Positions 9,899 to 20,463 of a DNA stretch of 64,000 nucleotides are shown here, piece after piece. The notes under the pieces are model-generated. The model did no database searches. It saw only the letters and a list, made by a program, of their open reading frames with translations, and was not told the DNA's origin. Numbering within the stretch: position 1 is the first letter of the stretch; every line of letters starts with the position of its first letter. Origin of the DNA: Carnobacterium sp. 17-4 (GTDB taxonomy: Bacteria > Bacillota > Bacilli > Lactobacillales > Carnobacteriaceae); assembly GCF_000195575.1 (NCBI RefSeq), contig NC_015391.1:2530363-2594362 (forward strand), in the 5' to 3' direction. Position numbers and translations under genes: made by a program.

Positions 9899-10399
9899 TT
9901 ATCCTATAATTTCTTCTACAGTTTTTCCACGAAGTTTTGCAACTTCTTCAACGCGTTTTAATTGTAATAAGCCATCAACGGTAGCACGGATCATGTTGAT
10001 CGGTGTGCTTGAACCTAATGATTTGCTTGTTACATCTGCAACTCCAGCTAATTCCAATACGGCACGTACTGGACCACCAGCAGAAACCCCAGAACCGGCA
10101 ACAGCAGGTTTAATTAAAATGTTACCGCCGCTAAAACGACCAATAACTGCGTGAGGAATCGTAGTATCTACCATAGGTACTTCAATAAGATTCTTTCTAG
10201 CATCTTCAATTGCTTTGCGGATAGCTTCTGGTACTTCTTGTGCTTTACCAGTACCGAAACCTACGTGTCCGTTTTTATCTCCGACAACAACAATAGCAGC
10301 AAAACGTAGACGACGTCCACCTTTAACAACTTTAGTTACGCGGTTGATTGAAACGACACGATCTTCTAATTCCAAATGTGTTGGATCGATGTAAACCAT
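9899..10399 (-). CDS. rpsE: Small ribosomal subunit protein uS5
   Basis: 30S protein that takes part in decoding fidelity and mRNA helicase activity. The 166 residues contain the S5 double-stranded-RNA-binding domain ([20 protein letters not shown]) and the C-terminal domain ([20 protein letters not shown]). The loop KGGRR, where spectinomycin resistance changes occur, looks wild type. ATG with AAGGAGG upstream. Confidence 0.98.
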   Translation of the reverse strand: MVYIDPTHLELEDRVVSINRVTKVVKGGRRLRFAAIVVVGDKNGHVGFGTGKAQEVPEAIRKAIEDARKNLIEVPMVDTTIPHAVIGRFSGGNILIKPAVAGSGVSAGGPVRAVLELAGVADVTSKSLGSSTPINMIRATVDGLLQLKRVEEVAKLRGKTVEEIIG

Positions 10400-10419
10400 G
10401 TGTGGTATTCCTCCTTTTT

Positions 10420-10776
10420 TTAAAATTCTAGTCCATTTTCGCGAGCAGCTTCAGCTAAAGCTTGCACACGGCCATGGTAAAGGTATCCACCACGGTCAAA
10501 GACTACTTGTTTGATACCTTTTTCAGTAGCAACTTTAGCGATAGCTGAACCAACAGCTGATCCTTGAGCTACTTTTGTTTCTCCTGAAACTTCTTTGTCT
10601 AATGAAGATGCACTTGCTAGCGTTACACCCGCTACGTCATCAATTAATTGAGCGTAGATGTTTTTATTAGAACGGAACACGTTTAAGCGTGGGCACTCTG
10701 CAGTACCAGAAATTTTAGAACGTACACGACCATGTCTTTTCAGACGTAGTTTGTTTTTGTCTGGTTTTGTAATCAC
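10420..10776 (-). CDS. rplR: Large ribosomal subunit protein uL18
   Basis: Binds 5S rRNA and anchors it in the central protuberance. 118 residues from GTG at 10776, reading (V/M)[19 protein letters not shown] and ending [12 protein letters not shown] longer frame starts three codons upstream, but that GTG is part of the AGAGGTG ribosome binding site itself, so the inner GTG is the likely start. Confidence 0.96.
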   Translation of the reverse strand: MITKPDKNKLRLKRHGRVRSKISGTAECPRLNVFRSNKNIYAQLIDDVAGVTLASASSLDKEVSGETKVAQGSAVGSAIAKVATEKGIKQVVFDRGGYLYHGRVQALAEAARENGLEF

Positions 10777-10824
10777 AATTGTCACCTCTTTAATTTTATG
10801 GTTGAAAATTAGGCAGCCAGGCTA

Positions 10825-11361
10825 TTATTTACCTGTTTTACCTTCTTTACGACGTACGATTTCGTCAGAATAACGAATTCCTTTACCTTTATAAGGCTCT
10901 GGTGGGCGTACGCCACGTATGTTAGCAGCTAAAGCGCCAACTTTTTCTTTGTTTGTTCCTTTAACAACTACTTTAGTGTTAGCAGGAACTTCAATGTTAA
11001 TACCTTCTTCTGCAGTAAATTCTACAGGATGAGAGTAACCAACGTTCAATACAAGTTTGTTACCTTGTAATTGAGCACGGTACCCTACACCAATTAATTC
11101 TAATGTCTTTTCAAAACCAACAGTTACACCAACAATCATGTTGTTTAAGTTAGCACGCATTGTGCCATGTAGTGCACGATTTGTTTTCAAGTCGTTTGGA
11201 CGAGAAAAGTTAATTTCGTTACCTTCTACATTCATTGTGATAACTGGGCTGAAAGAACGACTCAATTCACCTTTTGGTCCCTTAACAGTAACGATGTCCT
11301 CATTACGAGTAACCGTTACGCCTTCAGGGATAGTGATTGTTTTATTACCTATACGGCTCAC
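10825..11361 (-). CDS. rplF: Large ribosomal subunit protein uL6
   Basis: 50S protein near the sarcin-ricin loop and factor-binding site. The 178 residues form two tandem L6 domains. [15 protein letters not shown] and the C-terminal [19 protein letters not shown] are diagnostic. The start is GTG behind AAGGAGG. Located between rpsH and rplR in the spc operon. Confidence 0.98.
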   Translation of the reverse strand: MSRIGNKTITIPEGVTVTRNEDIVTVKGPKGELSRSFSPVITMNVEGNEINFSRPNDLKTNRALHGTMRANLNNMIVGVTVGFEKTLELIGVGYRAQLQGNKLVLNVGYSHPVEFTAEEGINIEVPANTKVVVKGTNKEKVGALAANIRGVRPPEPYKGKGIRYSDEIVRRKEGKTGK

Positions 11362-11392
11362 AGCAATACACCTCCTTGATTAGTCTTTCTTA

Positions 11393-11791
11393 TTACCAAA
11401 CGTAAGCGATAATTTCGCCACCAATATTTTTTGCTCTTGCTTCTTTATCTGTGATGACACCTTCAGAAGTTGATACGATCGCAATACCAAGTCCGTTAAG
11501 AACTTTAGGCACTTCGCCAGCTTTAGCGTATACACGCAAACCTGGTTTAGAGATACGTTTCAATCCTGTGATAACACGTTCGTTGTCTTTTCCGTATTTT
11601 AAGAAAACGCGGATAACGCCTTGTTTGTCATCTTCCATGTATTCAACATTTTTAATGAAACCTTCACGTTTCAAAATGTTAGCAATATCTTTTTTAATTT
11701 TTGATGCAGGTGCTTCTAGTTGTTCGTGACGTGCTTGGTTAGCATTACGTACACGAGTTAGAAAATCTGCAATCGGATCTGTCATGACCAT
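11393..11791 (-). CDS. rpsH: Small ribosomal subunit protein uS8
   Basis: Primary 16S rRNA binding protein needed for assembly of the 30S central domain; in E. coli it represses the spc operon. The 132 residues read [18 protein letters not shown] and end with [12 protein letters not shown]; the [11 protein letters not shown] segment carries the rRNA-binding loop. ATG behind AAAGGAGG. Confidence 0.98.
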   Translation of the reverse strand: MVMTDPIADFLTRVRNANQARHEQLEAPASKIKKDIANILKREGFIKNVEYMEDDKQGVIRVFLKYGKDNERVITGLKRISKPGLRVYAKAGEVPKVLNGLGIAIVSTSEGVITDKEARAKNIGGEIIAYVW

Positions 11792-11822
11792 TGAATTTAG
11801 CCTCCTTTATGCGAGTATCGTA

Positions 11823-12008
11823 TTACCAGCTTGCTTTTTTCATGCCAGGAATTTGTCCTTTATAGGCAAGTTCACGGACGCAAATACGGCAAAGTTTAAA
11901 TTTGCGGTAAACTGAGTGTGGACGTCCACAGCGTTCACAACGAGTATATGCTTGAGTTGAGAATTTAGCAGGGCGTTTGTTTTTAGCAATTTGTGATTTT
12001 TTAGCCAC
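11823..12008 (-). CDS. rpsN: Small ribosomal subunit protein uS14, type Z
   Basis: Short zinc-binding form of S14 (61 residues) in the 30S head. Two CxxC pairs (CERC and CRIC) bind zinc; the end reads [13 protein letters not shown]. The start is GTG, 9 bases after AGGAGG. This C+ form is the housekeeping version in many Bacillota. A zinc-independent paralog may exist elsewhere. Confidence 0.97.
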   Translation of the reverse strand: MAKKSQIAKNKRPAKFSTQAYTRCERCGRPHSVYRKFKLCRICVRELAYKGQIPGMKKASW

Positions 12009-12026
12009 GTAGTTCGCCTCCTATTC

Positions 12027-12566
12027 TTATTTTTGGAATGGCATTCCAAGTTGTGTTAACAATTCACGAGATTCTTCGTCTGTATTAGCAGTAGTTACAA
12101 TAACAATATCCATTCCGCGGACTTTGTCTACTTTATCGTAGTCAACTTCTGGGAAGATTAATTGTTCTTTAACGCCTAACGTGTAGTTTCCACGTCCGTC
12201 AAAAGACTTGTTGCTGATACCGTGAAAGTCACGTACACGAGGAAGTGAAACAGAAACTAATTTATCTAAGAAATCATACATTCTGTCTCCACGTAATGTT
12301 ACTTTAGTTCCAATCGGCATACCTTCACGTAAACGGAAGCCAGCGATTGATTTTTTTGCTTTAGTGATTAATGGTTTTTGACCAGAAATAACAGTTAACT
12401 CATCAACAGCTTTGTCTAAATTTTTAGCATTTGATACAGCATCACCCACACCCATGTTGATAACGATCTTATCTACTTTAGGAGTTTGCATAATTGATTT
12501 GTAACCAAATTTTTCTACCATTGAAGGTGTTACTTCTTGGTTATATTTTTCTTTAAGGCGGTTCAT
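12027..12566 (-). CDS. rplE: Large ribosomal subunit protein uL5
   Basis: Binds 5S rRNA and bridges to S13 in the 30S head. 179 residues starting [12 protein letters not shown] and ending [12 protein letters not shown], the same length as B. subtilis L5. I chose the ATG at 12566 because it lies 9 bases after GGAGGT. The longer frame at 12575 would have its ATG touching the Shine-Dalgarno sequence. Confidence 0.97.
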   Translation of the reverse strand: MNRLKEKYNQEVTPSMVEKFGYKSIMQTPKVDKIVINMGVGDAVSNAKNLDKAVDELTVISGQKPLITKAKKSIAGFRLREGMPIGTKVTLRGDRMYDFLDKLVSVSLPRVRDFHGISNKSFDGRGNYTLGVKEQLIFPEVDYDKVDKVRGMDIVIVTTANTDEESRELLTQLGMPFQK

Positions 12567-12592
12567 GAAGTTCATACCTCCTTCCTTATCTA

Positions 12593-12904
12593 TTATTTAT
12601 CTAAAACTTCACCGGTTTTTTTAGAAATACGTACTTTTTTGCCGTCTTCAACTTTAAAGCCAACACGAGTTGGTTCGCCAGTTGCAGCGTCTATAAGCAT
12701 AACATTTGAAACGTGGATAGGGGCTTCCATTTCAATGATTCCACCTTGTGGATTCGCTGAGTTAGGTTTTTGATGTTTCTTCATAACATTAACGCCCTCT
12801 ACGATTACACGATCTTTTTTAGGAAAAGCTTTTAATACAACAGCTTCAGTTCCTTTGTCTTTACCAGTAATAACTTTTACTTTATCGCCTGTTTTAATGT
12901 ACAT
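12593..12904 (-). CDS. rplX: Large ribosomal subunit protein uL24
   Basis: Assembly-initiator protein of the 50S subunit with a KOW motif ([17 protein letters not shown]). 103 residues from the ATG at 12904 (MYIKTGDKV), which matches family N-termini. An in-frame GTG three codons upstream is only two bases from the AAAGGAGGT site and is less likely. Confidence 0.96.
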   Translation of the reverse strand: MYIKTGDKVKVITGKDKGTEAVVLKAFPKKDRVIVEGVNVMKKHQKPNSANPQGGIIEMEAPIHVSNVMLIDAATGEPTRVGFKVEDGKKVRISKKTGEVLDK

Positions 12905-12939
12905 GTCTTTCACGCACCTCCTTTGTGGATGGTTGATTA

Positions 12940-13341
<402 letters not shown>

Positions 13342-13358
13342 TTATTTGTTGGAAAACC

Positions 13359-13625
13359 TTAAATAGTAACAGATTCTTCAACAACTTCTACTAAACGGAA
13401 ATGTTTTGTAGATGATAACGGACGAGTTTCCATAATTTTTACGATATCGCCAATTTTGGCAACATTGTTTTCATCATGTGCTTTATATTTTTTTGAGTAT
13501 TTAATACGTTTACCGTAACGGCTGTGTTTCTTTTGAGTTTCTATTACGACAACAATTGTTTTATCCATTTTGTCTGAAACAACTCGGCCTTGGTATACTT
13601 TACGTTGATTACGTTCTTCACTCAT
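13359..13625 (-). CDS. rpsQ: Small ribosomal subunit protein uS17
   Basis: 30S body protein with an OB fold. 88 residues starting [20 protein letters not shown] and containing [10 protein letters not shown]. The ATG at 13625 is chosen because AAAGGAGGT lies 8 bases before it. The longer frame (TTG at 13652) reads through this binding site. Confidence 0.97.
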   Translation of the reverse strand: MSEERNQRKVYQGRVVSDKMDKTIVVVIETQKKHSRYGKRIKYSKKYKAHDENNVAKIGDIVKIMETRPLSSTKHFRLVEVVEESVTI

Positions 13626-13652
13626 TGTTTGGTGACCTCCTTTGACAATCAA

Positions 13653-13847
13653 CTATTTTTGTAATTCAGCTTGACGTAACGCAGTTTTAATGCGTGCAAT
13701 CGATTTGCGAACTTCACTTAAACGAGCAGTATTTTCTAGTTGGCCAGTAGCTAACTGGAATCTTAGATTGAATAACTCTTCTTTAAATGCTTTTTCTTTC
13801 TCAACCATTTCAGCAGTGGTTAACTCTTTAAGTTCATTAGCTTTCAT
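13653..13847 (-). CDS. rpmC: Large ribosomal subunit protein uL29
   Basis: Small two-helix 50S protein at the tunnel exit, a docking site for trigger factor and signal recognition particle. 64 residues, [14 protein letters not shown] to ALRQAELQK. The ATG at 13847 lies inside the end of rplP (11-base overlap), after GGTGGT. A longer frame from 13862 has no better binding site. Confidence 0.96.
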   Translation of the reverse strand: MKANELKELTTAEMVEKEKAFKEELFNLRFQLATGQLENTARLSEVRKSIARIKTALRQAELQK

Positions 13848-14271
13848 TCGATTCACCACCAATTTCTTTACGTTTTACAATCTTAGTTTTAATAGGTAGT
13901 TTATGAGAAGCTAAACGAAGTGCTTCACGAGCTACTTCTTCTGAAACTCCATCAACTTCAAACATGATTTTTCCACGTTTAACTGGTGCAACCCAACCTT
14001 CAGGTGCTCCTTTACCAGAACCCATACGAACTCCAATTGCTTTAGACGTATATGATTTATGAGGGAAGATTTTAATCCATACTTTCCCACCACGTTTCAT
14101 GTAACGTGTCATTGCGATACGAGATGCTTCAATCTGACGGTTTGTAATCCATTTTGACTCTACGGCTTGTAAACCCCATTCACCAAAAGTTACTTCTTTC
14201 CCACCTTTAGCTTCACCGCGCATTTTACCTCTAAATTCACGACGGAATTTTACACGTTTAGGTACTAACAT
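13837..14271 (-). CDS. rplP: Large ribosomal subunit protein uL16
   Basis: 50S protein needed for tRNA accommodation and late assembly. The 144 residues start [20 protein letters not shown], with the basic loop [18 protein letters not shown] 2 bases after the rpsC stop, with the binding site inside rpsC. Overlaps rpmC by 11 bases. Confidence 0.98.
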   Translation of the reverse strand: MLVPKRVKFRREFRGKMRGEAKGGKEVTFGEWGLQAVESKWITNRQIEASRIAMTRYMKRGGKVWIKIFPHKSYTSKAIGVRMGSGKGAPEGWVAPVKRGKIMFEVDGVSEEVAREALRLASHKLPIKTKIVKRKEIGGESNES

Positions 14272-14273
14272 GA

Positions 14274-14930
14274 TTATTTCCCTCCTTTCTCAGTGTTCTT
14301 TTTTGCAGGAAGAACTTCTCCACGGTAGATCCAAACTTTAATGCCTAGTTTACCGTAAGTTGTAGCTGCTTCTTCCCATGCGTAGTCGATATCGGCACGC
14401 AATGTATGAAGAGGAACAGTTCCTTCTGAATGTGTTTCGCTACGAGCGATATCTGCACCGTTTAAACGGCCAGAAACCATTGTTTTGATTCCTTTAGCTC
14501 CAGAACGCATTGTGCGTTGGATAGCTTGTTTTTGAGCACGACGGAAAGCAACACGGCTTTCTAGTTGACTAGCAATTCCTTCGGCAACTAATTTAGCGTC
14601 TAAGTCAGGGCGTTTGATTTCAACGATGTTGATGTGAACTCGTTTGCCTGTTAAATCATTTAATTTTTTACGTAATGCATCAACTTCAGAACCACCTTTA
14701 CCAATTACCATTCCTGGTTTAGCAGTGTGTACTGAAACATTAACACGGTTAGCGGCACGTTCAATTTCAACTTTAGAAACAGAAGCTTCGCTTAGTTTTT
14801 TTGCAATATATTCGCGGATAGCGATATCTTCATGTAAAAAGTTTGCAAAATCTTTTTCTGCATACCATTTAGAATCCCAATCGCGAATAATACCTACACG
14901 TAAGCCTGTTGGATTAATTTTTTGACCCAC
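14274..14930 (-). CDS. rpsC: Small ribosomal subunit protein uS3
   Basis: 30S head protein at the mRNA entry channel. The 218 residues begin [20 protein letters not shown] and contain a KH domain ([18 protein letters not shown], near 78-95) and the RNA-binding [18 protein letters not shown]. The start is GTG, seven bases after AAGGAGGGG. Situated between rplV and rplP. Confidence 0.98.
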   Translation of the reverse strand: MGQKINPTGLRVGIIRDWDSKWYAEKDFANFLHEDIAIREYIAKKLSEASVSKVEIERAANRVNVSVHTAKPGMVIGKGGSEVDALRKKLNDLTGKRVHINIVEIKRPDLDAKLVAEGIASQLESRVAFRRAQKQAIQRTMRSGAKGIKTMVSGRLNGADIARSETHSEGTVPLHTLRADIDYAWEEAATTYGKLGIKVWIYRGEVLPAKKNTEKGGK

Positions 14931-14933
14931 AGA

Positions 14934-15290
14934 TTACCCCTCCTTTTTCTCAGATACCACTACTGTAATGTGGCTTGTGCGTTTCAAGATTGGTGCAGCT
15001 GATCCTTTTGCACGTGGACGGAAACGTTTCATCGTTGGTCCTTCGTTAACATAAGCTTCGCTTACTACCAAATTTTCTACGTCTAAATCGTAGTTATGTT
15101 CTGCATTAGCAATTGCTGACATTAAAACTTTTTCGATTGCTGGCGAAGCACCACGTGGAGTGAATTTCAAAATTGAAATTGCTTCTCCGATGCTTTTCCC
15201 TCTAATAAGATCGACAACTAAACGAACTTTACGAGCTGCAATACGAACAGTTTTAGCAGTTGCTTTAGCTTCTGTAATTTGTTCTGCCAT
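14934..15290 (-). CDS. rplV: Large ribosomal subunit protein uL22
   Basis: 50S protein whose hairpin lines the peptide exit tunnel, a site of macrolide resistance. 118 residues. The N-terminal helices ([17 protein letters not shown]) and the tunnel hairpin ([24 protein letters not shown]) are intact. ATG behind GAGGAGG. Three-base gap to rpsC. Confidence 0.98.
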   Translation of the reverse strand: MAEQITEAKATAKTVRIAARKVRLVVDLIRGKSIGEAISILKFTPRGASPAIEKVLMSAIANAEHNYDLDVENLVVSEAYVNEGPTMKRFRPRAKGSAAPILKRTSHITVVVSEKKEG

Positions 15291-15313
15291 ATCGAGTTAT
15301 CCTCCTCTCAAAA

Positions 15314-15592
15314 TTAACGTTTAGTTTTTTTATCATCCGCAGTGTGACCGCGGTATGTTCTTGTTGGTGCAAATTCACCTAATTTGTGTCCGACCATGTC
15401 TTCTTGAATGTAAACTGGTACATGTTTGCGACCATCATAGACTGCGATTGTGTAACCAATGAAACTCGGGAAAATTGTTGAACGACGTGACCAAGTTTTA
15501 ACGACAGATTTCTTTTCGCCTTCGGCCATTGCATTCATTTTTTTCATTAAGTGTTCATCGACAAAAGGTCCTTTTTTAAGACTACGACCCAT
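15314..15592 (-). CDS. rpsS: Small ribosomal subunit protein uS19
   Basis: 30S head protein bound to S13. 92 residues, [18 protein letters not shown] and ending [14 protein letters not shown]-like sequence ([13 protein letters not shown]). The ATG at 15592 follows GGAGGTTCACCC, so the six extra upstream codons of the longer frame include the binding site and are not coding. Confidence 0.97.
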   Translation of the reverse strand: MGRSLKKGPFVDEHLMKKMNAMAEGEKKSVVKTWSRRSTIFPSFIGYTIAVYDGRKHVPVYIQEDMVGHKLGEFAPTRTYRGHTADDKKTKR

Positions 15593-15646
15593 GGGTGAAC
15601 CTCCTTCCATTCTTTAGGAAAGTTGGAAAAACCAACTAACCTAGGT

Positions 15647-16480
15647 TTATTTTGTTTTACGACGACGTGTAATAAATTTATTAGATTGAGCTTTCTTGTT
15701 ACGTGTTTTCAATCCAAGAGCAGGTTTACCCCATGGAGTCAATGGACCAGCATGTCCGATTGGAGCTTTACCTTCACCACCACCGTGTGGGTGATCGTTC
15801 GGGTTCATTACAGATCCACGAACAGTTGGGCGTTTGCCTAACCAACGAGAACGTCCGGCTTTACCAATGTTGATCAATTCATGTTGTTCGTTACCAACAG
15901 AACCGATTGTTGCACGACAAGTTCCTAAGATTAGACGAACTTCACCTGAGTTTAAGCGGATTAATACGTATTTGCCTTCTTTACCTAACACTTGCGCGCT
16001 AGTTCCAGCCGAACGAACTAATTGTCCACCTTTACCTGGTTTCATTTCAATATTGTGGATTACAGTACCAGCAGGAATGTTATCTAATGGAAGAGCATTT
16101 CCTGTTTTGATATCTACTGATTCACCTGAAAAAATTTGTTGTCCTACTTGGATTCCTTTAGGTGCGATGATGTATGTTTTAATACCATCAACGTATTGTA
16201 CTAAAGCAATGTTAGCTGAGCGATTTGGATCGTACTCAATAGTTTTGATGATACCCACGATACCGTCTTTATTACGTTTAAAGTCGATAACACGGTAGTT
16301 ACGTTTATGTCCGCCACCACGGTGACGTACCATGATTTTACCAGCATTATTACGTCCGGCTTTTCTTTTGTTTGGTTCCAACAATGTCTTTTCAGGCGTT
16401 GTTGAAGTGATTTCTGCGAAATCAGAACCAGTCATATTACGACGGCCGTTTGTGGTAGGTTTGTACTTTCTAATACCCAC
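15647..16480 (-). CDS. rplB: Large ribosomal subunit protein uL2
   Basis: One of the largest 50S proteins, essential for subunit association and the peptidyl transferase region. 277 residues with [17 protein letters not shown] at the start and the conserved [19 protein letters not shown] near 224, whose His is linked to catalytic-centre architecture. The start is GTG after GGGAGGT. Confidence 0.98.
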   Translation of the reverse strand: MGIRKYKPTTNGRRNMTGSDFAEITSTTPEKTLLEPNKRKAGRNNAGKIMVRHRGGGHKRNYRVIDFKRNKDGIVGIIKTIEYDPNRSANIALVQYVDGIKTYIIAPKGIQVGQQIFSGESVDIKTGNALPLDNIPAGTVIHNIEMKPGKGGQLVRSAGTSAQVLGKEGKYVLIRLNSGEVRLILGTCRATIGSVGNEQHELINIGKAGRSRWLGKRPTVRGSVMNPNDHPHGGGEGKAPIGHAGPLTPWGKPALGLKTRNKKAQSNKFITRRRKTK

Positions 16481-16517
16481 GTGTTTTACCTCCCGATGTT
16501 TATTTTCAAAGCTTTAA

Positions 16518-16802
16518 TTAAGCTTCAAACAATTCGATTTCTTTTGATTCAGTTGTTAAAGTTACGATTGCTTTACGACGTTTTTTAGTGTATCCAGTAT
16601 GTTTACCCATACGTTTTAATTTTCCACGTACGTTCATGATGTTAACATTAGAAACTTTTACGTCAAAAATTTCTTCAATCGCTTGTTTTACTTGAGTTTT
16701 ATTTGCGCGAACATCCACTTCGAAAGTGTATTTTTTGTTATCTTGAGCAGCCATTGCTGCTTCAGTGATAATTGGGCGCAAGATTACGTCACGTACATCC
16801 AT
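16518..16802 (-). CDS. rplW: Large ribosomal subunit protein uL23
   Basis: Tunnel-exit protein that docks signal recognition particle and trigger factor. The 94 residues start [17 protein letters not shown]. The ATG overlaps the rplD stop by one base (TAATG), with the binding site inside rplD, indicating translational coupling. Confidence 0.98.
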   Translation of the reverse strand: MDVRDVILRPIITEAAMAAQDNKKYTFEVDVRANKTQVKQAIEEIFDVKVSNVNIMNVRGKLKRMGKHTGYTKKRRKAIVTLTTESKEIELFEA

Positions 16803-17425
16803 TATTGAAGAACCTCCTCTAGCTTAGTTAGAGCAGTTTGTGTAAAAATCAATTTTTCATGCGCTACAACATCTAACACAGTAACATTATCAAAAGCAAC
16901 AACTTTAACTCCTGGAAGGTTACGAGCAGATAATGTTGCGAAATCATTGTCGTTTTCTACTACGATAAACGCTTTAGAATCAACATTTAGATTTTTTAAC
17001 ACTTGTGCAAATTCTTTAGTTTTTGGTGCATCAAAGTTCAATGCGTCAACAACGATTAAATCTCCGCTTACTACTTTAGTAGAAAGAACAGATTTGATTG
17101 CTAAACGACGAACTTTTTTAGGAAGTTTGTAGCTGTATGAACGTGGAGTTGGTCCGAAGACGATTCCACCACCGCGCCATTGTGGAGATCTGATTGACCC
17201 TTGACGAGCACGACCAGTTCCTTTTTGAGCCCACGGTTTACGTCCACCACCGCGTACTGCACTGCGGTTTTTAACTGAGTGATTTCCTTGTCTTAATGAA
17301 GCACGTTGCATGATGATTGCATCAAAAACAACGTTTTCGTTTGGTTCGATACCGAAAATAGCGTCGTTTAAAGTAACTTCACCATTTTGTGTACCATCTT
17401 GTTTGTATAAGGCTACGTTTGGCAT
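16802..17425 (-). CDS. rplD: Large ribosomal subunit protein uL4
   Basis: 50S protein whose extended loop reaches the exit tunnel ([23 protein letters not shown], where macrolide-resistance changes are known and which looks wild type). In E. coli L4 also autoregulates the S10 operon. 207 residues from [20 protein letters not shown]. It precedes rplW with a one-base overlap. Confidence 0.98.
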   Translation of the reverse strand: MPNVALYKQDGTQNGEVTLNDAIFGIEPNENVVFDAIIMQRASLRQGNHSVKNRSAVRGGGRKPWAQKGTGRARQGSIRSPQWRGGGIVFGPTPRSYSYKLPKKVRRLAIKSVLSTKVVSGDLIVVDALNFDAPKTKEFAQVLKNLNVDSKAFIVVENDNDFATLSARNLPGVKVVAFDNVTVLDVVAHEKLIFTQTALTKLEEVLQ

Positions 17426-17450
17426 TCCTTTGTTCCTCCTCTCTTAATTT

Positions 17451-18083
17451 TTATTTAGCTTTTTGAAAAGCTGATTTAATTTGGATTAAGGATTTTTTAG
17501 ACCCAGGTACATTCCCTTTAATAAGAATTACATTTTTTTCAACGTCAACACGAACAACTTCAAGATTTTTGATAGTTACGCGGTTTCCGCCCATACGACC
17601 TGGTAGTAATGTGCGTTTGAACACACGGTTAGGATCTACAGGACCCATTGACCCTGGACGACGGTGGTGACGAGATCCGTGGGACATTGGTCCACGACTA
17701 TGTCCGTGGCGTTTAATAACACCTTGGAATCCTTTACCTTTGGTAGTCCCCGTTACATTAACGATGTCTCCAGCTTTGAAAGCATCAACTTTCACTTCTT
17801 GTCCTACTTCGTAGTCCCCAAGCTCAACATCGTCAAATTCACGAATGAAGCGCTTAGGAGTAGCATTTGCTTTTGCTACGTGACCCATTGCAGGTTTATT
17901 AGACAATACTTCACGTTTATCTTGGTAACCCAATTGAACTGCTTCGTAACCATCCGTTTCGATTGTTTTAACTTGTAAAACAACGTTTGGAGTTGCTTCG
18001 ATTACAGTTACTGGAATTAATTCACCAGACTCAGTAAAGACTTGTGTCATTCCTACTTTTTTTCCTAAGATTCCTTTGGTCAT
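17451..18083 (-). CDS. rplC: Large ribosomal subunit protein uL3
   Basis: Early-assembly 50S protein with a loop close to the peptidyl transferase centre. The 210 residues begin [16 protein letters not shown]; the central extension [20 protein letters not shown] is intact. ATG behind ATGGAGGTG. Second gene of the S10 operon. Confidence 0.98.
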   Translation of the reverse strand: MTKGILGKKVGMTQVFTESGELIPVTVIEATPNVVLQVKTIETDGYEAVQLGYQDKREVLSNKPAMGHVAKANATPKRFIREFDDVELGDYEVGQEVKVDAFKAGDIVNVTGTTKGKGFQGVIKRHGHSRGPMSHGSRHHRRPGSMGPVDPNRVFKRTLLPGRMGGNRVTIKNLEVVRVDVEKNVILIKGNVPGSKKSLIQIKSAFQKAK

Positions 18084-18111
18084 GAGTACACCTCCATTAT
18101 TTTTTTTAAAA

Positions 18112-18420
18112 TTAAAGCTTGATTTCGATATCTACGCCAGATGGTAAATCTAGTTTTGTTAAAGCATCAACAGTTTTAGATGTTGGATTAACAATATCAA
18201 TCACACGTTTGTGTGTAAGCATTTCAAATTGTTCACGAGAATCTTTATATTTGTGAGTCGCACGAATCACAGTGTAAAGAGTTCTTTCTGTTGGCAATGG
18301 AATTGGACCAGATACACTAGCACCAGTTCTTTTTGCTGTTTCTACAATTTTTTCCGCTGATTGATCTAAGATACGATGTTCATATGCTTTTAAGCGGATA
18401 CGAATCTTTTGTTTTGCCAT
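18112..18420 (-). CDS. rpsJ: Small ribosomal subunit protein uS10 (NusE)
   Basis: 30S head protein that also works as NusE, joining NusG and NusB in transcription-translation coupling and antitermination. The 102 residues read [20 protein letters not shown] and end [10 protein letters not shown]. First gene of the S10-spc-alpha superoperon. It has a structured leader of about 165 bases and a strong promoter at 18593-18621. Confidence 0.98.
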   Translation of the reverse strand: MAKQKIRIRLKAYEHRILDQSAEKIVETAKRTGASVSGPIPLPTERTLYTVIRATHKYKDSREQFEMLTHKRVIDIVNPTSKTVDALTKLDLPSGVDIEIKL

Positions 18421-18439
18421 TATTTTCCCTCCTTCGCCT

Positions 18440-18586
18440 ATTTTTTATAAATTAGACATTGCTCCACGAAAATTTCCGTCATACGCGCCGTGACAAAGCG
18501 GCCGGGTGTGTCGTAACCTCTCGTTTCATAGCCATTGGGTTTCTTTCGAATACCCCTAGCACGATTCCACTTATGAAATCAGCACC
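18440..18586 (-). promoter_or_regulatory. Structured leader of the S10 superoperon
   Basis: The transcribed leader before rpsJ is far more GC-rich than the flanks and holds several short hairpins on the minus strand, for example GGGTATTCGAAAGAAACCC and a CGGCCGC-TTTGTCAC-GGCGCG segment. I recognise it as resembling conserved Bacillota rpsJ leaders. A regulatory role (L4 or other autocontrol) is inference. Confidence 0.5.
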
Positions 18587-18592
18587 TGTTTA

Positions 18593-18621
18593 ATTATACA
18601 AAAAAACACTTTTTTAATCAA
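18593..18621 (-). promoter_or_regulatory. Sigma-A promoter of the S10-spc-alpha superoperon
   Basis: On the minus strand, TTGATT, a spacer of exactly 17 bases, then TATAAT. The predicted start lies near 18586, giving a leader of about 165 bases before rpsJ. Confidence 0.85.
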
Positions 18622-18710
18622 GCTTTTTTTGATGTTTGCTAAATTAATTTATTCTTATCTAAAAAACAGTTATCTATTTTTGCAAATTTCCTCATTTATC
18701 TTGTCTCATG

Positions 18711-18764
18711 AAAAAAATAAGCTAAGTCAGGAATACATCAACGTTTCCCATCTTAGCTTATTTT
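18711..18764 (-). terminator. Hairpin terminator after ilvE
   Basis: Arms AATAAGCTAAG and CTTAGCTTATT around a 25-base loop, followed on the minus strand by a run of T. It lies 70 bases beyond the ilvE stop and upstream of the rpsJ promoter. Confidence 0.65.
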
Positions 18765-18831
18765 GTTTTGTTTGTCTATTTATTTGTTTGATTTATTTAT
18801 TTCTTCTATATATTATTCCAACACTTTTACT

Positions 18832-19857
18832 TTATTCTATTTTTTGAATCCAACCAATTGGTGCTTCTACATCGCCATACTGAATTCCGGTAAGTTCTTC
18901 ATACAATCTCCTTGTCACTGGTCCCGTTTCTGTTTCGCTATAAAAGACATGAAAATCATCTTTATTTTGTATCCCACCAATTGGCGAAATAACAGCAGCT
19001 GTTCCACAGGCCCCAGCTTCCTTAAAATCATCTAGTTGATTAATTAATACATCTCCTTCGACAACTTCAAGTCCTAGACGCTCTTTTGCTAGATAAAGCA
19101 ATGAATACTTTGTGATGCTTGGTAAAATTGAAGGAGATACAGGCGTCACAAATTTATTATCTTTTGTAATTCCAAAGAAATTTGCTGAACCTACTTCTTC
19201 TATCTTAGTATGCGTTGTCGGATCTAAATAAATTGCGTCACTAAAGTTGCGTTTATGAGCCTCAGCTCCCGGAAGCAAACTACCTCCATAATTTCCGCCA
19301 ACTTTTGCTGCTCCAGTTCCATTTCCAGCAGCTCTATCATAATCAGAGACCATAAAGTTAGTTGGCTTCAGACCACCTTTGAAGTAAGCTCCAACAGGCA
19401 TACAAAAAACAGAAAATAAATATTCTTCTGCAGGCTTCACTCCGATGTTATCTCCCACACCAATCATGTAAGGACGCAGATACAACGAACCTCCTGTACC
19501 ATATGGTGGAATATACTGTTCATTCGCTTTTACTACTTTTTTAACAGCTTCAATAAATATATCTGTCGGTATAGCCGGCATCATTAATCTTCTACAGCTG
19601 CGTTGCATACGTTCAGCATTTTGATCCGGTCGGAACAAATTGATTGAACCATCTTTTGTTCGATAAGCTTTCATACCTTCGAAAACAGTTTGTCCATAGT
19701 GTAAGGCCGTTGACCCTTCGCTGATATGAACTTTATTATCTTCTGATAAAGTTCCACCATCCCATTCTCCATCTTTCCAGAACGAAATATATCTATAATC
19801 GGTTTTCATGTAACTAAAACCTAAATTATTCCAGTCAATATCTACAGTTTTTGTCAT
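18832..19857 (-). CDS. ilvE: Branched-chain amino acid aminotransferase
   Basis: PLP-dependent class IV aminotransferase that interconverts Leu, Ile and Val with their 2-keto acids, using glutamate/2-oxoglutarate. 341 residues from MTKTVDIDWNNLG, chosen because AAGGAG lies 7 bases upstream; a start six codons earlier reads through this site. Key segments: HYGQTVFEGMKAYR, LFRPDQNAERM, the PLP-lysine region GAAKVGGNYGGSL and the C-terminal EAGACGTAAVISP. No biosynthetic neighbours, so it may serve catabolism or flavour-type Leu/Val degradation as well as synthesis. Separate transcript between tuf and rpsJ. Confidence 0.93.
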   Translation of the reverse strand: MTKTVDIDWNNLGFSYMKTDYRYISFWKDGEWDGGTLSEDNKVHISEGSTALHYGQTVFEGMKAYRTKDGSINLFRPDQNAERMQRSCRRLMMPAIPTDIFIEAVKKVVKANEQYIPPYGTGGSLYLRPYMIGVGDNIGVKPAEEYLFSVFCMPVGAYFKGGLKPTNFMVSDYDRAAGNGTGAAKVGGNYGGSLLPGAEAHKRNFSDAIYLDPTTHTKIEEVGSANFFGITKDNKFVTPVSPSILPSITKYSLLYLAKERLGLEVVEGDVLINQLDDFKEAGACGTAAVISPIGGIQNKDDFHVFYSETETGPVTRRLYEELTGIQYGDVEAPIGWIQKIE

Positions 19858-19965
19858 TCTATCACTCCTTATCACTAATGCTCTTTAGTGTAACATATCA
19901 ATGGTGAAATTATGAGAATTTTCTTACTATTGTACAAATTTTACTAATATGTATGTCTATTTTTC

Positions 19966-20463
19966 TCACTTTCCTAAATCATTCAATATAAATCGCACAA
20001 CTTTTTCTTGTGTCGAATCTTTTGAAATCATTCTTTCATTTGGAATACCTAGATAATCTTTTTCATTCCACCAACTACGCATTTCTTTTTCACCAAATTC
20101 ATTTACCTTTGTTCTTTTTTTATGTCTATCAAGCGTTTCATCAAAAGGTATATCAAAATAGTAAGCATAAACATTCGGTTTAAACGTATTTATTAAATCT
20201 AACAACATATTTTTATACCTCTCGTTGACCATGATCCCCTCTACAATGACAACAGGACATTTTCCTAATCCATATTCAGCAATTTGCTTGATTAAACCGA
20301 TAGATAAATTACCTTCTCGATCATTGACCTTAAGCATGTCTCGTCTAACTACATCTTGAGAAACGACTAAAGTAGCTTCTCCCAATAGTTCTTGTAACTT
20401 TAAAGCCGTTGTTGTTTTACCACTTCCAGAATTCCCACGCAAAATAATTAGTTTTGAATCCAT
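19966..20463 (-). CDS. P-loop kinase of the AAA_33/zeta-toxin-like type, function unknown
   Basis: A 165-residue soluble protein with Walker A GNSGSGKT at residues 10-17, a Walker-B-like hydrophobic strand with an acidic residue (VVIVEG near 71-76) and an Arg-rich lid (RHKKRTK near 113-119). This is the layout of small nucleotide or metabolite kinases (adenylylsulfate kinase, chloramphenicol phosphotransferase and zeta toxin relatives). The substrate cannot be told. ATG, with a perfect TATAAT about 45 bases upstream (20509-20514), so it is probably a single-gene transcript inserted between tuf and ilvE. No antitoxin-like gene beside it, so a toxin role is unsupported. Confidence 0.75.
   Translation of the reverse strand: MDSKLIILRGNSGSGKTTTALKLQELLGEATLVVSQDVVRRDMLKVNDREGNLSIGLIKQIAEYGLGKCPVVIVEGIMVNERYKNMLLDLINTFKPNVYAYYFDIPFDETLDRHKKRTKVNEFGEKEMRSWWNEKDYLGIPNERMISKDSTQEKVVRFILNDLGK

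Noticed and set aside
18629-19035. Open frames on plus between rpsJ and ilvE
   Set aside because: They run antisense into ilvE or through the AT-rich terminator region; no binding site and no recognisable domain.
19966-20463. Zeta-toxin gene of a toxin-antitoxin pair
   Set aside because: There is a related P-loop fold but no small antitoxin gene on either side, so only a general kinase call is made.
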